Below, piece after piece: positions 49,601 to 57,911 of a stretch of DNA of 64,000 bases; the stretch's first letter is position 1, and every line of letters starts with the position of its first letter. Below the pieces are notes generated by a model that saw only the letters and a program-made list of their open reading frames with translations, had not been told where the DNA came from and made no database searches. Origin of the DNA: Sva-07 sp963741755 (GTDB lineage Bacteria; Actinomycetota; Acidimicrobiia; Acidimicrobiales; Ilumatobacteraceae); contig CAVUJG010000011.1 in NCBI GenBank assembly GCA_963741755.1, positions 90,199-154,198 of the forward strand. Direction: 5' to 3'. Both the position numbers and the translations under genes were made by a program.

Positions 49601-51419
49601 CGAGCCGGTTGAGCCCGTCGAGTTCGATCGCTCCGGTCATCAGATCGACGAATGAACGTTGAACTTCGGCATGTTGCGCATCGGTGATGGTGTGCGTCGA
49701 CATGTGTACGCCGATGTCGTCGAGGTGCACGGTGGCTGACTCGCCGACGAACACCGACGGGTGTTCATCGAGCGGTGACAGCCCCAGATGTTCGAGGACC
49801 GGCACCAGCTCGGCGATGGTGGTCGGACGGTCGCGCAGGAACACGCGGAAGCGCCATTCGCCATCGACAGCGTCGATCGAACGGCCGAACGACGTCATGA
49901 CGTCGTGTGTCCCCGACAACATCGCTTCGATGTTCACCAGGTCGCCGACGGCAGCCTCCGGGCGCACACGCGCCTCGTAATCGGCGGGTACCGAGGCGGC
50001 CACCACCGACCACACTCGGTGGCCCTCGACCTCGCCGAGCAGATCGGCGAGGGCGTCTCCCGCGCGCTCACGCCACGTCCGCGACGCGCTGTCGATCGAG
50101 CCGACCAGCCGGGTCATGTCGTCGAGGGGGTCCGCGCGGACGGTCATCGAGATGCGAGCGAGCGAACTGGAACCGACAAAGGTCTCGAGATCGCGGACCT
50201 CACCGCCGTAGTACTCCGACACCAGCGCGCCGACCAGCTCGGGGAGTGCCGCGGTGAACCGCAGTTGGGGAACGTAGGCAAGCACGGTGGTCCACGGCCC
50301 GACCGGCTCGGTGTGGTCGAACACGCGGACGATGCGGCGTTCCTGCAGCCCGGTGATCGCCGAGACCAGCTCGGTGAGCTCCTCGACGCCGGATTCGAAC
50401 ACGACGTCGCGCGGCAGCGTCTCGATCACGTTGCGAACGGCGCGTCCGGTGTGGCTCTCGAGGGCGGCGCCGACGCGGGCGACGACCTCGTCGGCACGAC
50501 CGCCGATGCCGGGGATGGCGAACACGCTCTGGCGATACGCCGCACTGCCCAGCAGGCCCACGAAGCGAACCTCTCGGTCGGTGGGCACTCGCACGGCGAT
50601 CGAGGTCATGCGCGCCGGGCGGTGCACCGTGGCGACGGCGTCGGTCCGAGCGATCACGATCTCGGCGTCACCATCCTTCGACGGCGGATCGATGCAGTCG
50701 GGATCGAGACGCCGCGACCGGTACTGGCCGAGGAGACTCGCCGGGTCGAGGCGGAGCCCGTCGGACGTGCGCTCGTACACCGCCGAGCCGAGGAAGACGA
50801 AGTTCGTGTCGGCGAGCCACTGCATCAGCGCGTCGTCGCCGGCGACCTCGAGGATGCGCTCCTGCATCGGCGCGAAGTCGCGGACCACCGACTGAACGTC
50901 GTCGATCGCCGTGCGAACGTCGGCTTCGAGCTGCTCGCGATCACCGGACGGGCATCGGTCGAGTTCGATCAGCGTCCACGCCTCGACCCGACCATCGGGG
51001 TCATCCACATCGACGAGTTCGTGACGATCGTTTCGGCCCACGGAGAGCATCGGATGGATGAGCAAGTGGATACCCAGCTCGTAGCGATCGAGCACCATGC
51101 GCACGCTGTCGACCAGGAACGGCACGTCGTCGGTGACGAACATCAAGATCGTGCGTTCGGTCTCCCAGCCGTCTCGTTCGAGATCGGGCGACAACACCTC
51201 GACCAACGTCTCACCGACGCGGCGAACCCGGCCGAGCTGCAGGTGGGCAACGGCGGCGGCATAGGCCGCATTCAGTCGTCGACCGTCGGCGTCATCGCTC
51301 GGGATGTCCCGGTAGTAGATCCCGAGAAACGGCTGCAACAACGGGTCGGACGGTCGACGTGCACCGGCGATCTCACGCAGACTCTCGATGATGGCTGCCA
51401 CGTCATTGTGAGCGCTCAT
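46665..51419 (-). CDS. gdhB: NAD-specific glutamate dehydrogenase, large (180 kDa) class
   Basis: 1,584 residues, the normal size of the L_180 GDH class first described in Streptomyces. Oxidatively deaminates glutamate to 2-oxoglutarate and ammonium with NAD. A roughly 700-residue regulatory N-terminal region (ACT-like segments: WETERTILMFVTDDVPFLVD, FRVFLRDRPTTIAELVPVLE) precedes the catalytic domain, which has RGGLRWSDRPEDFRTEVLGL and VKAQMVKNAVIVPTGAKGGF (substrate lysines) and the Rossmann strand VGIGDMSGDVFGNGMLLSPH. A long helical C-terminus follows. It is the longest gene of the window, fully intact, and leads the gltX-ydcF unit. Confidence 0.93.
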   Translation of the reverse strand: MSAHNDVAAIIESLREIAGARRPSDPLLQPFLGIYYRDIPSDDADGRRLNAAYAAAVAHLQLGRVRRVGETLVEVLSPDLERDGWETERTILMFVTDDVPFLVDSVRMVLDRYELGIHLLIHPMLSVGRNDRHELVDVDDPDGRVEAWTLIELDRCPSGDREQLEADVRTAIDDVQSVVRDFAPMQERILEVAGDDALMQWLADTNFVFLGSAVYERTSDGLRLDPASLLGQYRSRRLDPDCIDPPSKDGDAEIVIARTDAVATVHRPARMTSIAVRVPTDREVRFVGLLGSAAYRQSVFAIPGIGGRADEVVARVGAALESHTGRAVRNVIETLPRDVVFESGVEELTELVSAITGLQERRIVRVFDHTEPVGPWTTVLAYVPQLRFTAALPELVGALVSEYYGGEVRDLETFVGSSSLARISMTVRADPLDDMTRLVGSIDSASRTWRERAGDALADLLGEVEGHRVWSVVAASVPADYEARVRPEAAVGDLVNIEAMLSGTHDVMTSFGRSIDAVDGEWRFRVFLRDRPTTIAELVPVLEHLGLSPLDEHPSVFVGESATVHLDDIGVHMSTHTITDAQHAEVQRSFVDLMTGAIELDGLNRLVLSAGLDNRQIAVLRLYNRYLRQASFPFSARYVEQAIVRHPDIARKLVELFDTRFDPHPADPVTAADRPAALQRCHGELHELLDAVPSLDDDRICRAFLTLIDATDRTNAFLGRDEISVKFRPHAVGFLPEPRPEFEIFVCSPYVEGVHLRGGRIARGGLRWSDRPEDFRTEVLGLVKAQMVKNAVIVPTGAKGGFVIKASTAEPADRDAARAEGIDRYRRFVRGLLDVTDNVVGDRIVHPPDVVIHDGDDPYLVVAADKGTATFSDIANEIAAEYDFWLGDAFASGGSHGYDHKAMGITARGAWESVRRHARVIGKDVDTDELTVVGIGDMSGDVFGNGMLLSPHLKLVAAFDHRHVFLDPDPDPTAAHAERQRLFELPRSSWVDYDSRLISAGGGVHSRQLKSITLTPEVRAVIGIDGSVTELRPDDLISAILRAPVDLLWNGGIGTYVKASSESHADVGDRANDSLRVDGRDLRARIVGEGGNLGLTQLARAEYAINGGLIYTDAIDNSAGVDCSDHEVNIKILLDQLVRDGELTVKQRNELLVEMTDEVARLVLDDNRAQTLALMIARTQSLAMVNVHARYLDTLEAEGYLDRQLEFLPTDKQIAERQSAGSGLRAPEFAVMIAYTKNANVVEVLDSDLPDEPALERDLMEYFPVEIQERFPDAIRSHRLRREIVATTIVNDMVNLAGISFDHRMTEDSGASVSDVARAFLAAREIFGFADLWREIDALGSTIDLDTQIALFVTARRMTERGAVWLLRHRRPPLDIADAVDTFSAGLAFLAESLDRVVSGRVAGDVARIGNERAAAGVPAELAARSARWPWLHTGFDIVEIAHTEARNVADAATAYWATFDAFELGWLWDGVGNLPRSDRWQEQARSALRDDLLTVLADLTRQVMRSADGSPSVWIEANERAVGRALAMHTEIRRAESFDLTTLSVAIRQLRNLTITAVADAPTSLKSRSPLVEEHPSLALDDR

Positions 51420-51529
51420 GGTGTCCTCGCTGATGTCGACCGACTACACGTCAACGTAGCCGCCGACGAGCTGCAGACCTCGGACAGGTCTGGGCGTCGC
51501 GCCGTCGAGGACGGCTAGCGTTGACGTCG

Positions 51530-52267
51530 ATGACGCGGCCCGAGCTCTCCCCTCGAGATCTTGAACGTCCCGAGCTGCACGGCGGCCATCGGACCGTGTC
51601 CGGCGGACTCGCTCGAGCGGCGGTGTTCGGCATCAACGACGGCCTGGTCTCGAACGTGTCGTTGATCCTCGGTTTCGCCGGCTCGGGGGCCGACTCGTCG
51701 ATCGTGCGTCTGGCTGGTCTCGCCGGAGCGATCGCCGGCGGGATCTCGATGGCCGCTGGCGAGTGGATCAGCGTGTCGGCACAGAACGAACTCGTCGAGC
51801 GGGAGGTCGCCGTCGAACGACGCGAACTTGCCCGCAACACGGTCGCCGAAACGGCTGAGCTCGCTGCGATGTACGAGGATCACGGGATCTCCCCGGAGAC
51901 GGCGCGCGCCGCCGCGGAAGACGTGATGGCGTCGCCGGAGATCGCCTTGCGGGTACACACTCGCGAAGAACTCGGCGTCGATCCCCACGACCTGCCGTCG
52001 GCGTTCAACGCAGCAGCGATCTCGCTCGTGTGTTTCCTCTTCGGCGCGCTGCTGCCGGTGATCCCGTGGTTCACCGGCGCATCCGGGTTCGCCCCGGCGG
52101 CGATCTCCGTGGCAATCGGCGTGATCGCCGCTGCGTTCGTCGGGGCTGCGATCGGGCGCTTCGCCGAACGGTCGATCCCGAAGTCGATCGCTCGGCAGGT
52201 CGCGATCGTGTTGGTCGCCTGTGCCGTCACGTACAGCATCGGAGAGCTGGTCGGCGTCAATGTCTGA
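51530..52267 (+). CDS. VIT1/CCC1-family membrane transporter
   Basis: 245 residues from ATG 51530. The first helix carries GLARAAVFGINDGLVSNVSL (the R-x-x-x-x-G.nDGlv family signature), the second AGAIAGGISMAAGEWISVSA ending in the metal-site Glu. A cytoplasmic helical domain with Glu/Arg pairs (ELVEREVAVERRELARNTVA, MYEDHGISPETARAAAEDVM) follows, then three helices at the C-terminus. Family members move Fe2+ or Mn2+ by H+ antiport. It overlaps the DUF2237 gene by 8 bp. Confidence 0.88.
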   Translation: MTRPELSPRDLERPELHGGHRTVSGGLARAAVFGINDGLVSNVSLILGFAGSGADSSIVRLAGLAGAIAGGISMAAGEWISVSAQNELVEREVAVERRELARNTVAETAELAAMYEDHGISPETARAAAEDVMASPEIALRVHTREELGVDPHDLPSAFNAAAISLVCFLFGALLPVIPWFTGASGFAPAAISVAIGVIAAAFVGAAIGRFAERSIPKSIARQVAIVLVACAVTYSIGELVGVNV

Positions 52268-52649
52268 GTCACCCGATTCGGCGACCGGGCAACGCAATGT
52301 GCTCGGCACCGACCTGCAGCCGTGCTCGTACGACCCGATGACCGGCTACTACCGCACGGGATGCTGCGAGCACCGGGGCGACGACCCGGGTGTGCACACC
52401 GTGTGTTGTCGGCTGACCGAGGACTTCCTCGCCTACTCGAAGGCGCAGGGCAACGACCTCACGACACCGATGCCCCAGTACGGCTTCGCCGGACTGTCGC
52501 CGGGCGACCAGTGGTGTGTGTGCGCCGAACGCTGGAAGGAGGCGTTCGATGCCGGCCACGCGTGTGGCGTGATCCTCGAGTCGACCCACATGTCGACGCT
52601 CGAGTACATCGACCTCGCCGATCTCCAGGCGCACGCGATCATCCGCTGA
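52260..52649 (+). CDS. DUF2237 family protein
   Basis: 129 residues. Begins MSESPDSATGQRNVLGTDLQ and has the strongly conserved run TGYYRTGCCEHRGDDPGVHT, VCCRLTEDFLAYSKAQGNDL and GLSPGDQWCVCAERWKEAF, with six Cys. Widespread in bacteria and plants, function unknown; the Cys arrangement suggests metal binding. Co-translated with the VIT1-like transporter (8-bp overlap), which hints at a metal link. Confidence 0.92.
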   Translation: MSESPDSATGQRNVLGTDLQPCSYDPMTGYYRTGCCEHRGDDPGVHTVCCRLTEDFLAYSKAQGNDLTTPMPQYGFAGLSPGDQWCVCAERWKEAFDAGHACGVILESTHMSTLEYIDLADLQAHAIIR

Positions 52650-52658
52650 AGCACCACT

Positions 52659-54161
52659 GTGCCCGACGACCCCTACGCCTCGACCAGCGGTGAACATCGG
52701 CCGCTACCGGGTTGGCTGGCGGTCGCTCTCGTGGTCGGCACCTCGGCGGCGGTACTCGTGCTCGAGATCCTCGCCGGGCGACTGCTCGCCCCGTACGTGG
52801 GAGTGAGTCTGGAGACCTACACCGGCATCATCGGCACGGTGCTCGCCGGAATCGCCGTGGGCGCCTGGTTGGGCGGTCTTGCCGCCGACCGCGTTGATCC
52901 CCGACGGCTGATCCCGGTGCTGCTGGTGGTCGGCGGCGCGTTGGCGATCGCCACCGTGCCGACGGTCCGCGCCCTCGGGGGCGCCGGAGACGCGTCGAGC
53001 GTCGGCGTCACGCTCGTGCTCACGGCGATCGGGTTCCTGCCGTCGGCAACGGTGCTGAGCGCCATCCCTCCAGCGGTCGTCAAGCTGCAGTTGCGCGACC
53101 TCGACGACACCGGAGCGACCGTCGGCCGGCTTTCCGCCTACGGCACCGGCGGCGCGATCGTGGCAACGTTCCTCACCGGGTTCGTCCTGGTTGCGATCGC
53201 CGCGGTGACGACGATCATCATCTCGGTGGGCGTGCTGCTCGTCGTCTGCGGACTGGCGCTGTGGGCGGCATCGCCGGGCGGTGTGCGACGGACATCGCGA
53301 GCCGAGATCACCTCGGTGTCGGCGTTCGCCGGGCTCACCCTGATCGGCGCATGGGCGCTCGGGAGCCCCTGCGACAGCGAGACCACCTACTACTGCGTGT
53401 CGATCGAAACCGACAGCGATCGCTCGACCGGCCGCGTCCTCGTGCTCGACGACCTGCGCCACAGCTACGTCGACCTCGACGATCCGACGTACCTCGACTT
53501 CTGGTACACCCGGCGGCTCGCCGACGTGATCGACGAACTCTCACCCGACCGGCCGCTCGACGTCGTCCACGTCGGTGGCGGCGCACTCACCGTGCCGACC
53601 TGGGTGCAGACAACCCGCCCGGGGAGCGATCAGATCGTGTTCGAACTCGACGGCGAGCTCGTCGAGTTGGTCACCGACGAGTTCGACCGGTCGACCGGTG
53701 CCGGCACCGGCTTGGAGATTGTGGTCGGTGATGCACGACGGTCGCTGCGCAACCTGCCCGACGACAGCGCCGACGTGCTGATCGGTGATGCCTTCGGGAG
53801 TCGGGCCGTGCCGTGGCACCTGGCGACGGAGGAGTTCACGCTCGACGTCGCCCGTGTGCTGCGACCCGGCGGGTTCTACGCACTGAACGTGATCGACGGC
53901 GCCGACCTCGGGTTTCTTCGGGCAGAGACTGCGACGATCGCCTCGGTGTTCGCCCACGTGGCCGTCGTGCTGAGCGAGAGCGCCGACACGGGACGCCTCG
54001 GCAACTCCGTGATCGTCGCGTCCGACCAGCCGTTCGGCGCCGGACGTCTGGACCCCGAGGTCGGCCGGCTGGTCGTCGAGATCGACGAATTCATCGACGG
54101 AGCCGCCGTGCTCACCGACGACTTCGCCCCTGTCGACCAGCTCCTGACACCCGCCAGCTGA
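52659..54161 (+). CDS. Fused membrane / spermidine-synthase-like protein
   Basis: 500 residues. Seven or so N-terminal helices (VALVVGTSAAVLVLEILAGR, YTGIIGTVLAGIAVGAWLGG, LIPVLLVVGGALAIATV and others) form an MFS/SpeE-like membrane half. The cytoplasmic half is a Rossmann methyltransferase/spermidine-synthase fold: LDVVHVGGGALTVPTWVQTT (cofactor loop), IVFELDGELVELVTDEF, LEIVVGDARRSLRNLPDDSA and DVLIGDAFGSRAVPWHL. The Asp pair of true spermidine synthases is replaced, so polyamine synthesis is doubtful. Starts 9 bp after DUF2237, same operon. Confidence 0.85.
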   Translation: MPDDPYASTSGEHRPLPGWLAVALVVGTSAAVLVLEILAGRLLAPYVGVSLETYTGIIGTVLAGIAVGAWLGGLAADRVDPRRLIPVLLVVGGALAIATVPTVRALGGAGDASSVGVTLVLTAIGFLPSATVLSAIPPAVVKLQLRDLDDTGATVGRLSAYGTGGAIVATFLTGFVLVAIAAVTTIIISVGVLLVVCGLALWAASPGGVRRTSRAEITSVSAFAGLTLIGAWALGSPCDSETTYYCVSIETDSDRSTGRVLVLDDLRHSYVDLDDPTYLDFWYTRRLADVIDELSPDRPLDVVHVGGGALTVPTWVQTTRPGSDQIVFELDGELVELVTDEFDRSTGAGTGLEIVVGDARRSLRNLPDDSADVLIGDAFGSRAVPWHLATEEFTLDVARVLRPGGFYALNVIDGADLGFLRAETATIASVFAHVAVVLSESADTGRLGNSVIVASDQPFGAGRLDPEVGRLVVEIDEFIDGAAVLTDDFAPVDQLLTPAS

Positions 54162-54214
54162 GACCGTCACTCGCGAGTCGAGCGGTTGAGGCTGTCTGAG
54201 CCGCGCCGACGGCT

Positions 54215-54586
54215 TCAGCCCGTCGGATCGCCGAGCTGTTCCGCACGTACGAACGTGAGGATCGCCTCGATCTGTTCGTCGGTGATCGCCCCGTTGGCGG
54301 GCATGGGGCCGAACTCCCACCGCTCCTCGTCGACCCCGTTGCGGATCGCGGCGGCGAACGCTTCGTCCGACAACTCGTCGGGGCCGTAGATCGGCTCGAG
54401 CAACGACGGCCCGCGTTCGGTGCCCGTGAGGTCACCGCCATGGCACTGAGCGCAGTTCGCCCCGTAGGTCACCTCGCCGCGCTCGAGCGTCGTTCGGGGA
54501 CCATCAGCCCCGCACGCAGCAGCGATCGACGCCGACACGATCGTGGCCGCCGCACCGAGGAGAAGTCGACCGCCGACACCGCTCAT
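54215..54586 (-). CDS. Membrane-anchored class I cytochrome c
   Basis: 123 residues. N-terminal lipoprotein-like signal LGAAATIVSASIAAACGADG. Haem motif YGANCAQCHGGDLTGTERGP (CxxCH) and a distal Met in FGPMPANGAITDEQIEAILTF, the c6/c-type layout with the C-terminal helix. Carries electrons on the outer face of the membrane. Divergent from the M14 gene (42-bp gap). Confidence 0.9.
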   Translation of the reverse strand: MSGVGGRLLLGAAATIVSASIAAACGADGPRTTLERGEVTYGANCAQCHGGDLTGTERGPSLLEPIYGPDELSDEAFAAAIRNGVDEERWEFGPMPANGAITDEQIEAILTFVRAEQLGDPTG

Positions 54587-54628
54587 GGCGCCAGTGTGGC
54601 ACCGCCACGGTCAACTACGGTCGTTTCG

Positions 54629-55531
54629 GTGGAACGCTCGAGGCTGCTCGCCGTCGCCTTGATCCTGATGGCCGCAGCGTGCGGGTCCGACTCACCGACC
54701 GCGGACGTTGCGACCGTGTCAATCGGCGCACCACCGACGAGCGACACCACGACCGTCGCCCCCACCACGAGCACGACCAGCACCACGACCACCAGTACCA
54801 CGACGACGACCAGTACGACCACCAGCACCAGTACCACGACGACGGTCCCGATCCCAGCGACGATCGGCCCGCTCGATCTCGCCGCCGACCGGGTCGGCCT
54901 CGGGCTCTCTGCCGGCGGCCGACCGATCGTTGCCGAGCGGTTCGGCAGCGTTGGTGGGCGCCGGGTGCTGGTGATCGGGGTGATCCACGGTGACGAGGAC
55001 GACGGCGTCGCGGTCGTCGACGAATTGCGTTCGGAGCCCGTGCCGGAGGGCGTCGAGCTGTGGATCGTCGAGTCGATGAACCCCGACGGTCAGGCGAACC
55101 AGGTGCGCTCGAACGACAACGGCGTCGACCTGAACCGGAACTTTCCGTACAAGTGGGGGCCGATCGGCGTGCCGGGCGATTCGCAGTATGCGGGCACCGG
55201 CCCGGCGAGCGAGCCCGAGACGCAGGCGATGATCAACTTCATGGGCCAGCTGCGTCCGGACATCACGGTCTGGTATCACCAGGATCTGTTCGTGGTGAAT
55301 CCCTCCGAGGGTCGCGAGGGCCACGTGCGCGAACGGTACGCGCAACTGACCGGCCTGCCGATGGGCCAGATCACCGGTGGCACCTACACCGGTATTGCGG
55401 CCACATGGGCCCGAAACGAATTCCGTCCTGACGACGGCGTTGCATTCATCGTCGAACTCGGCCCGACGCTGTCGCCCATCGAGGCAATCACGCACGCCGA
55501 CGCCGTTCGCACCATCGCCGTCGAAGGCTGA
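54629..55531 (+). CDS. M14-family zinc carboxypeptidase lipoprotein
   Basis: 300 residues from GTG 54629. Lipoprotein signal LLAVALILMAAACGSDSPTA (lipobox AAAC), then a 45-residue, almost pure Thr/Ser linker. Catalytic domain: IGVIHGDEDDGVAVVDEL (zinc HxxE), MNPDGQANQVRSNDNGVDLN-RNFPYKW (DxNRNF substrate motif), VWYHQDLFVV (third zinc ligand His) and FIVELGPT (catalytic Glu). All M14 residues are present. It probably trims muropeptides or peptides at the envelope. Its stop codon is formed by the edge of the 33-bp repeat. Confidence 0.9.
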   Translation: MERSRLLAVALILMAAACGSDSPTADVATVSIGAPPTSDTTTVAPTTSTTSTTTTSTTTTTSTTTSTSTTTTVPIPATIGPLDLAADRVGLGLSAGGRPIVAERFGSVGGRRVLVIGVIHGDEDDGVAVVDELRSEPVPEGVELWIVESMNPDGQANQVRSNDNGVDLNRNFPYKWGPIGVPGDSQYAGTGPASEPETQAMINFMGQLRPDITVWYHQDLFVVNPSEGREGHVRERYAQLTGLPMGQITGGTYTGIAATWARNEFRPDDGVAFIVELGPTLSPIEAITHADAVRTIAVEG

Positions 55532-55595
55532 TTACATCGCGGGTCTGACCCCTGTTGTAATCGATTACAGCAGGGGTCAGACCCGCGATGTAATC
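55530..55595. repeat. Abutting inverted pair of the 33-bp repeat
   Basis: Copy 55530-55562 is identical to 11903-11935; copy 55563-55595 is its reverse complement with one difference, together a 66-bp near-perfect palindrome. The two outer ends supply the TGA of the M14 gene and the TGA of the convergent dehalogenase gene. Confidence 0.9.
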
Positions 55596-56490
55596 AGGCC
55601 AGCCAGGCGATGATGGCCGCAGCGACATCCTCGCCGCGGTCGTCCTGGAGGAAGTGGCCACCGGGCTCGAACGTCTGGTGCGGCTGGCCGGCGGCGCCGG
55701 GGATGCGGTCGACGAATGTGCTCTGGAGATGACCGAGGACGATGTCGCCCGGCGTCCACAGCGTGAGCACGGGCGTGCTCCACTGCTCCCACACCGACCA
55801 TGCGGCCTGGTTGGCCGGCACGGCCGGATCGTCGGGCGACGTCGGCACGAGCAACGGGAACTGGCGAGCCCCAGCGAGATATGACTCGTCGGGAAATGGC
55901 GCTCGATACGCGTCCATCTCGACGTCGGTGAGCTCGCGTGCAATGCAGGCGCGACCGAGCAGCGCACCGCAGTCCATCGGGTCCATCGCCTGCGACATCT
56001 GCTGCCACATCATGAACCCGTCGCCCATCGGCTCGCCTGCGGGAAGTGCCGTGTTGCCGATCACGACACGGTCGAACCAGTCCGGCTGCTCGGCGATCAT
56101 TCGCAACCCGAGCAGGCCGCCCCAGTCCTGGACGAACACGTGGAAACCACCCGATGGACGATCGAGTCCACCGACGAACTCGGTCAACCAGGCGACGTGC
56201 TCGGCGTAGGTGTAGCTGGAGCGATCGATCGGCTTGTCGGAGCGGCCGAACCCGATCAGGTCGGGCGCGATGATTCGGTAACCGGCGTCGACGAGCGGCG
56301 GGATCATCCGGCGGTACAGATATCCCCAGGTCGGCTCGCCGTGCAGCAGCAGGAACGTGCCCGCCTCGCCGGATCCCTCCTCGACGTACGCCATGCGGAG
56401 GCCGTCGACCTCGACGTACTTCGGTTCGTACGGAAAGTCGGGCAGGTCGACGAATCGGTCCTCAGGCGTGCGGACGTGCGGGACGGTCAT
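55594..56490 (-). CDS. dhmA: Haloalkane dehalogenase
   Basis: 298 residues from ATG 56490 (MTVPHVRTPEDRF). Alpha/beta hydrolase with the dehalogenase set: LLHGEPTWGYLYRRMIPPLV (oxyanion), HVFVQDWGGLLGLRMIAEQP (nucleophile Asp followed by the halide-binding Trp), and the catalytic His in FEPGGHFLQDDRGEDV. The nucleophile is Asp rather than Ser, which separates it from esterases and epoxide hydrolases. Converts haloalkanes to alcohols and halide. An upstream ATG at 56520 is less likely. Its stop lies in the 66-bp repeat. Confidence 0.88.
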   Translation of the reverse strand: MTVPHVRTPEDRFVDLPDFPYEPKYVEVDGLRMAYVEEGSGEAGTFLLLHGEPTWGYLYRRMIPPLVDAGYRIIAPDLIGFGRSDKPIDRSSYTYAEHVAWLTEFVGGLDRPSGGFHVFVQDWGGLLGLRMIAEQPDWFDRVVIGNTALPAGEPMGDGFMMWQQMSQAMDPMDCGALLGRACIARELTDVEMDAYRAPFPDESYLAGARQFPLLVPTSPDDPAVPANQAAWSVWEQWSTPVLTLWTPGDIVLGHLQSTFVDRIPGAAGQPHQTFEPGGHFLQDDRGEDVAAAIIAWLA

Positions 56491-56561
56491 CGTGCGAACC
56501 TCATCGGGCGAGCATGCCATGACAACGGCGACCCGGGCGACCGCTACTGTCCAGTGGCACC

Positions 56562-57911
56562 GTGACTCCCGACGATCTTCGCTCCCTGGTCAGCGCCGGC
56601 GAGGTCGACACGGTGCTGGTCGCCTTCACCGACGGTTACGGACGTCTGCTCGGCAAGCGCATCGACGCCACGTTCTTCGTCGATCACACGATCGGGCACG
56701 GAACCCATGCATGCGACTACCTGTTGACGGTCGACATGGAGATGGAACCCGTCGCCGGATACGAGTACGCCAGCTGGGAACTCGGCTACGGCGACTTCCA
56801 CCTCGTCGCGGACCTCGCCACGCTCGCCCGCGCCGGTTGGACCGACTCGTCGGCGATCGTGCTGTGCGACGTCGTCGACGTGCAGACGCACGCACCGGTG
56901 GCGATCGCTCCCCGGTCGATGCTCGCCACCCAGGTCGAGCGCGCGGCCGCACTCGGCTTCAGCGTCAAGGCGGCATCGGAGTTGGAGTTCTTCCTCTTCG
57001 ACGAGTCCTACCGCGACGCTCATCGCAAGGGGTATGCCGATCTCGAACCCGCCGGCTGGTACATCGAGGACTACCACCTGCTGCAAGGAGCGCGCGTCGA
57101 GGGGTACGTCGGGGCCGCCCGACGGGCGCTCACCGCGACCGGGATCCCGGTCGAGAGCTCCAAGGGCGAGTGGGGGCGCGGTCAGCACGAGCTGAACATC
57201 CGGTACGCCGACGTGTCGACCATGGCCGACCGTCACAGCCTGATGAAGCACGCAATGAAGGAACTCGCAGAGTCCCAGCAACTCAGCGTCACGTTCATGG
57301 CAAAGCCGTCCAGCAGCGAGGCAGGCAGCAGCAGCCACCTCCACCTCAGCCTGTGGGACGCCGACGCAGAGGCCAACGTGTTCGACGTCGGCGGCGAACG
57401 CAGCGACGTCTTCCGGTGGTTCCTGGGCGGGTGGATGGCCGGCACCGCCGACTTCATGGCGTTCTACGCACCGACGGTCAACTCGTACAAGCGGTACGTC
57501 GACGGGTCGTGGGCGCCCACGCGCATCGCCTGGTCGCAGGACAACCGCACCGCCGGGTTCCGGGTGGTCGGCGAGGGTCCGAGCCTGCGGATCGAATGCC
57601 GGATCCCCGGCGCCGACTGCAATCCGTACCTCGCCTACACCGCGGCGCTCGCCAGCGGCCTCCGCGGCATCGAGGAACGGATCGAGCCGCCTCCGGCGTT
57701 CGAAGGTGACGTGTACGCGGCTGCGGATCTCCCACGTGTGCCCCGCACTCTCGAGCACGCGACCGAGCGCTTCGCGGGCAGCACCATGGTTCGCGAGACC
57801 CTCGGCGCAGCCGTCACTGACCACTACATCAAGTTCTTCCAGGTCGAGGTCGAGGCCTTCCAGGCGTCGGTGACCGACTGGGAACGTCAGCGCTACTTCG
57901 AACGGATCTGA
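56562..57911 (+). CDS. Glutamine-synthetase-family ligase (gamma-glutamylpolyamine/amine type)
   Basis: 449 residues from GTG 56562. N-terminal beta-grasp domain (VLVAFTDGYGRLLGKRIDAT) and catalytic domain: ASELEFFLFDESYRDAHRKG (ATP/metal Glu), ESSKGEWGRGQHELNIRYAD, SSHLHLSLWDADAEANVFD and NSYKRYVDGSWAPTRIAWSQ (K-R flap region, NR-x-R as DNRTAGFRVV). This is the GlnA3/PuuA/EipB-like branch rather than assimilatory GlnA: the usual tyrosine-adenylation region is absent. It probably ligates glutamate to an amine. Tail-to-tail with GH13, sharing 19 bp. Confidence 0.87.
   Translation: MTPDDLRSLVSAGEVDTVLVAFTDGYGRLLGKRIDATFFVDHTIGHGTHACDYLLTVDMEMEPVAGYEYASWELGYGDFHLVADLATLARAGWTDSSAIVLCDVVDVQTHAPVAIAPRSMLATQVERAAALGFSVKAASELEFFLFDESYRDAHRKGYADLEPAGWYIEDYHLLQGARVEGYVGAARRALTATGIPVESSKGEWGRGQHELNIRYADVSTMADRHSLMKHAMKELAESQQLSVTFMAKPSSSEAGSSSHLHLSLWDADAEANVFDVGGERSDVFRWFLGGWMAGTADFMAFYAPTVNSYKRYVDGSWAPTRIAWSQDNRTAGFRVVGEGPSLRIECRIPGADCNPYLAYTAALASGLRGIEERIEPPPAFEGDVYAAADLPRVPRTLEHATERFAGSTMVRETLGAAVTDHYIKFFQVEVEAFQASVTDWERQRYFERI

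Noticed and set aside
46700..51400. Long plus-strand open frames opposite the glutamate dehydrogenase
   Set aside because: They are mirror images of G/C-biased codons in a conserved 1,584-residue gene and have no family features.
54748..54845. Acc/acg-rich tract as a tandem repeat or CRISPR-like array
   Set aside because: It encodes the Thr/Ser linker of a lipoprotein; units are irregular and there are no spacers.
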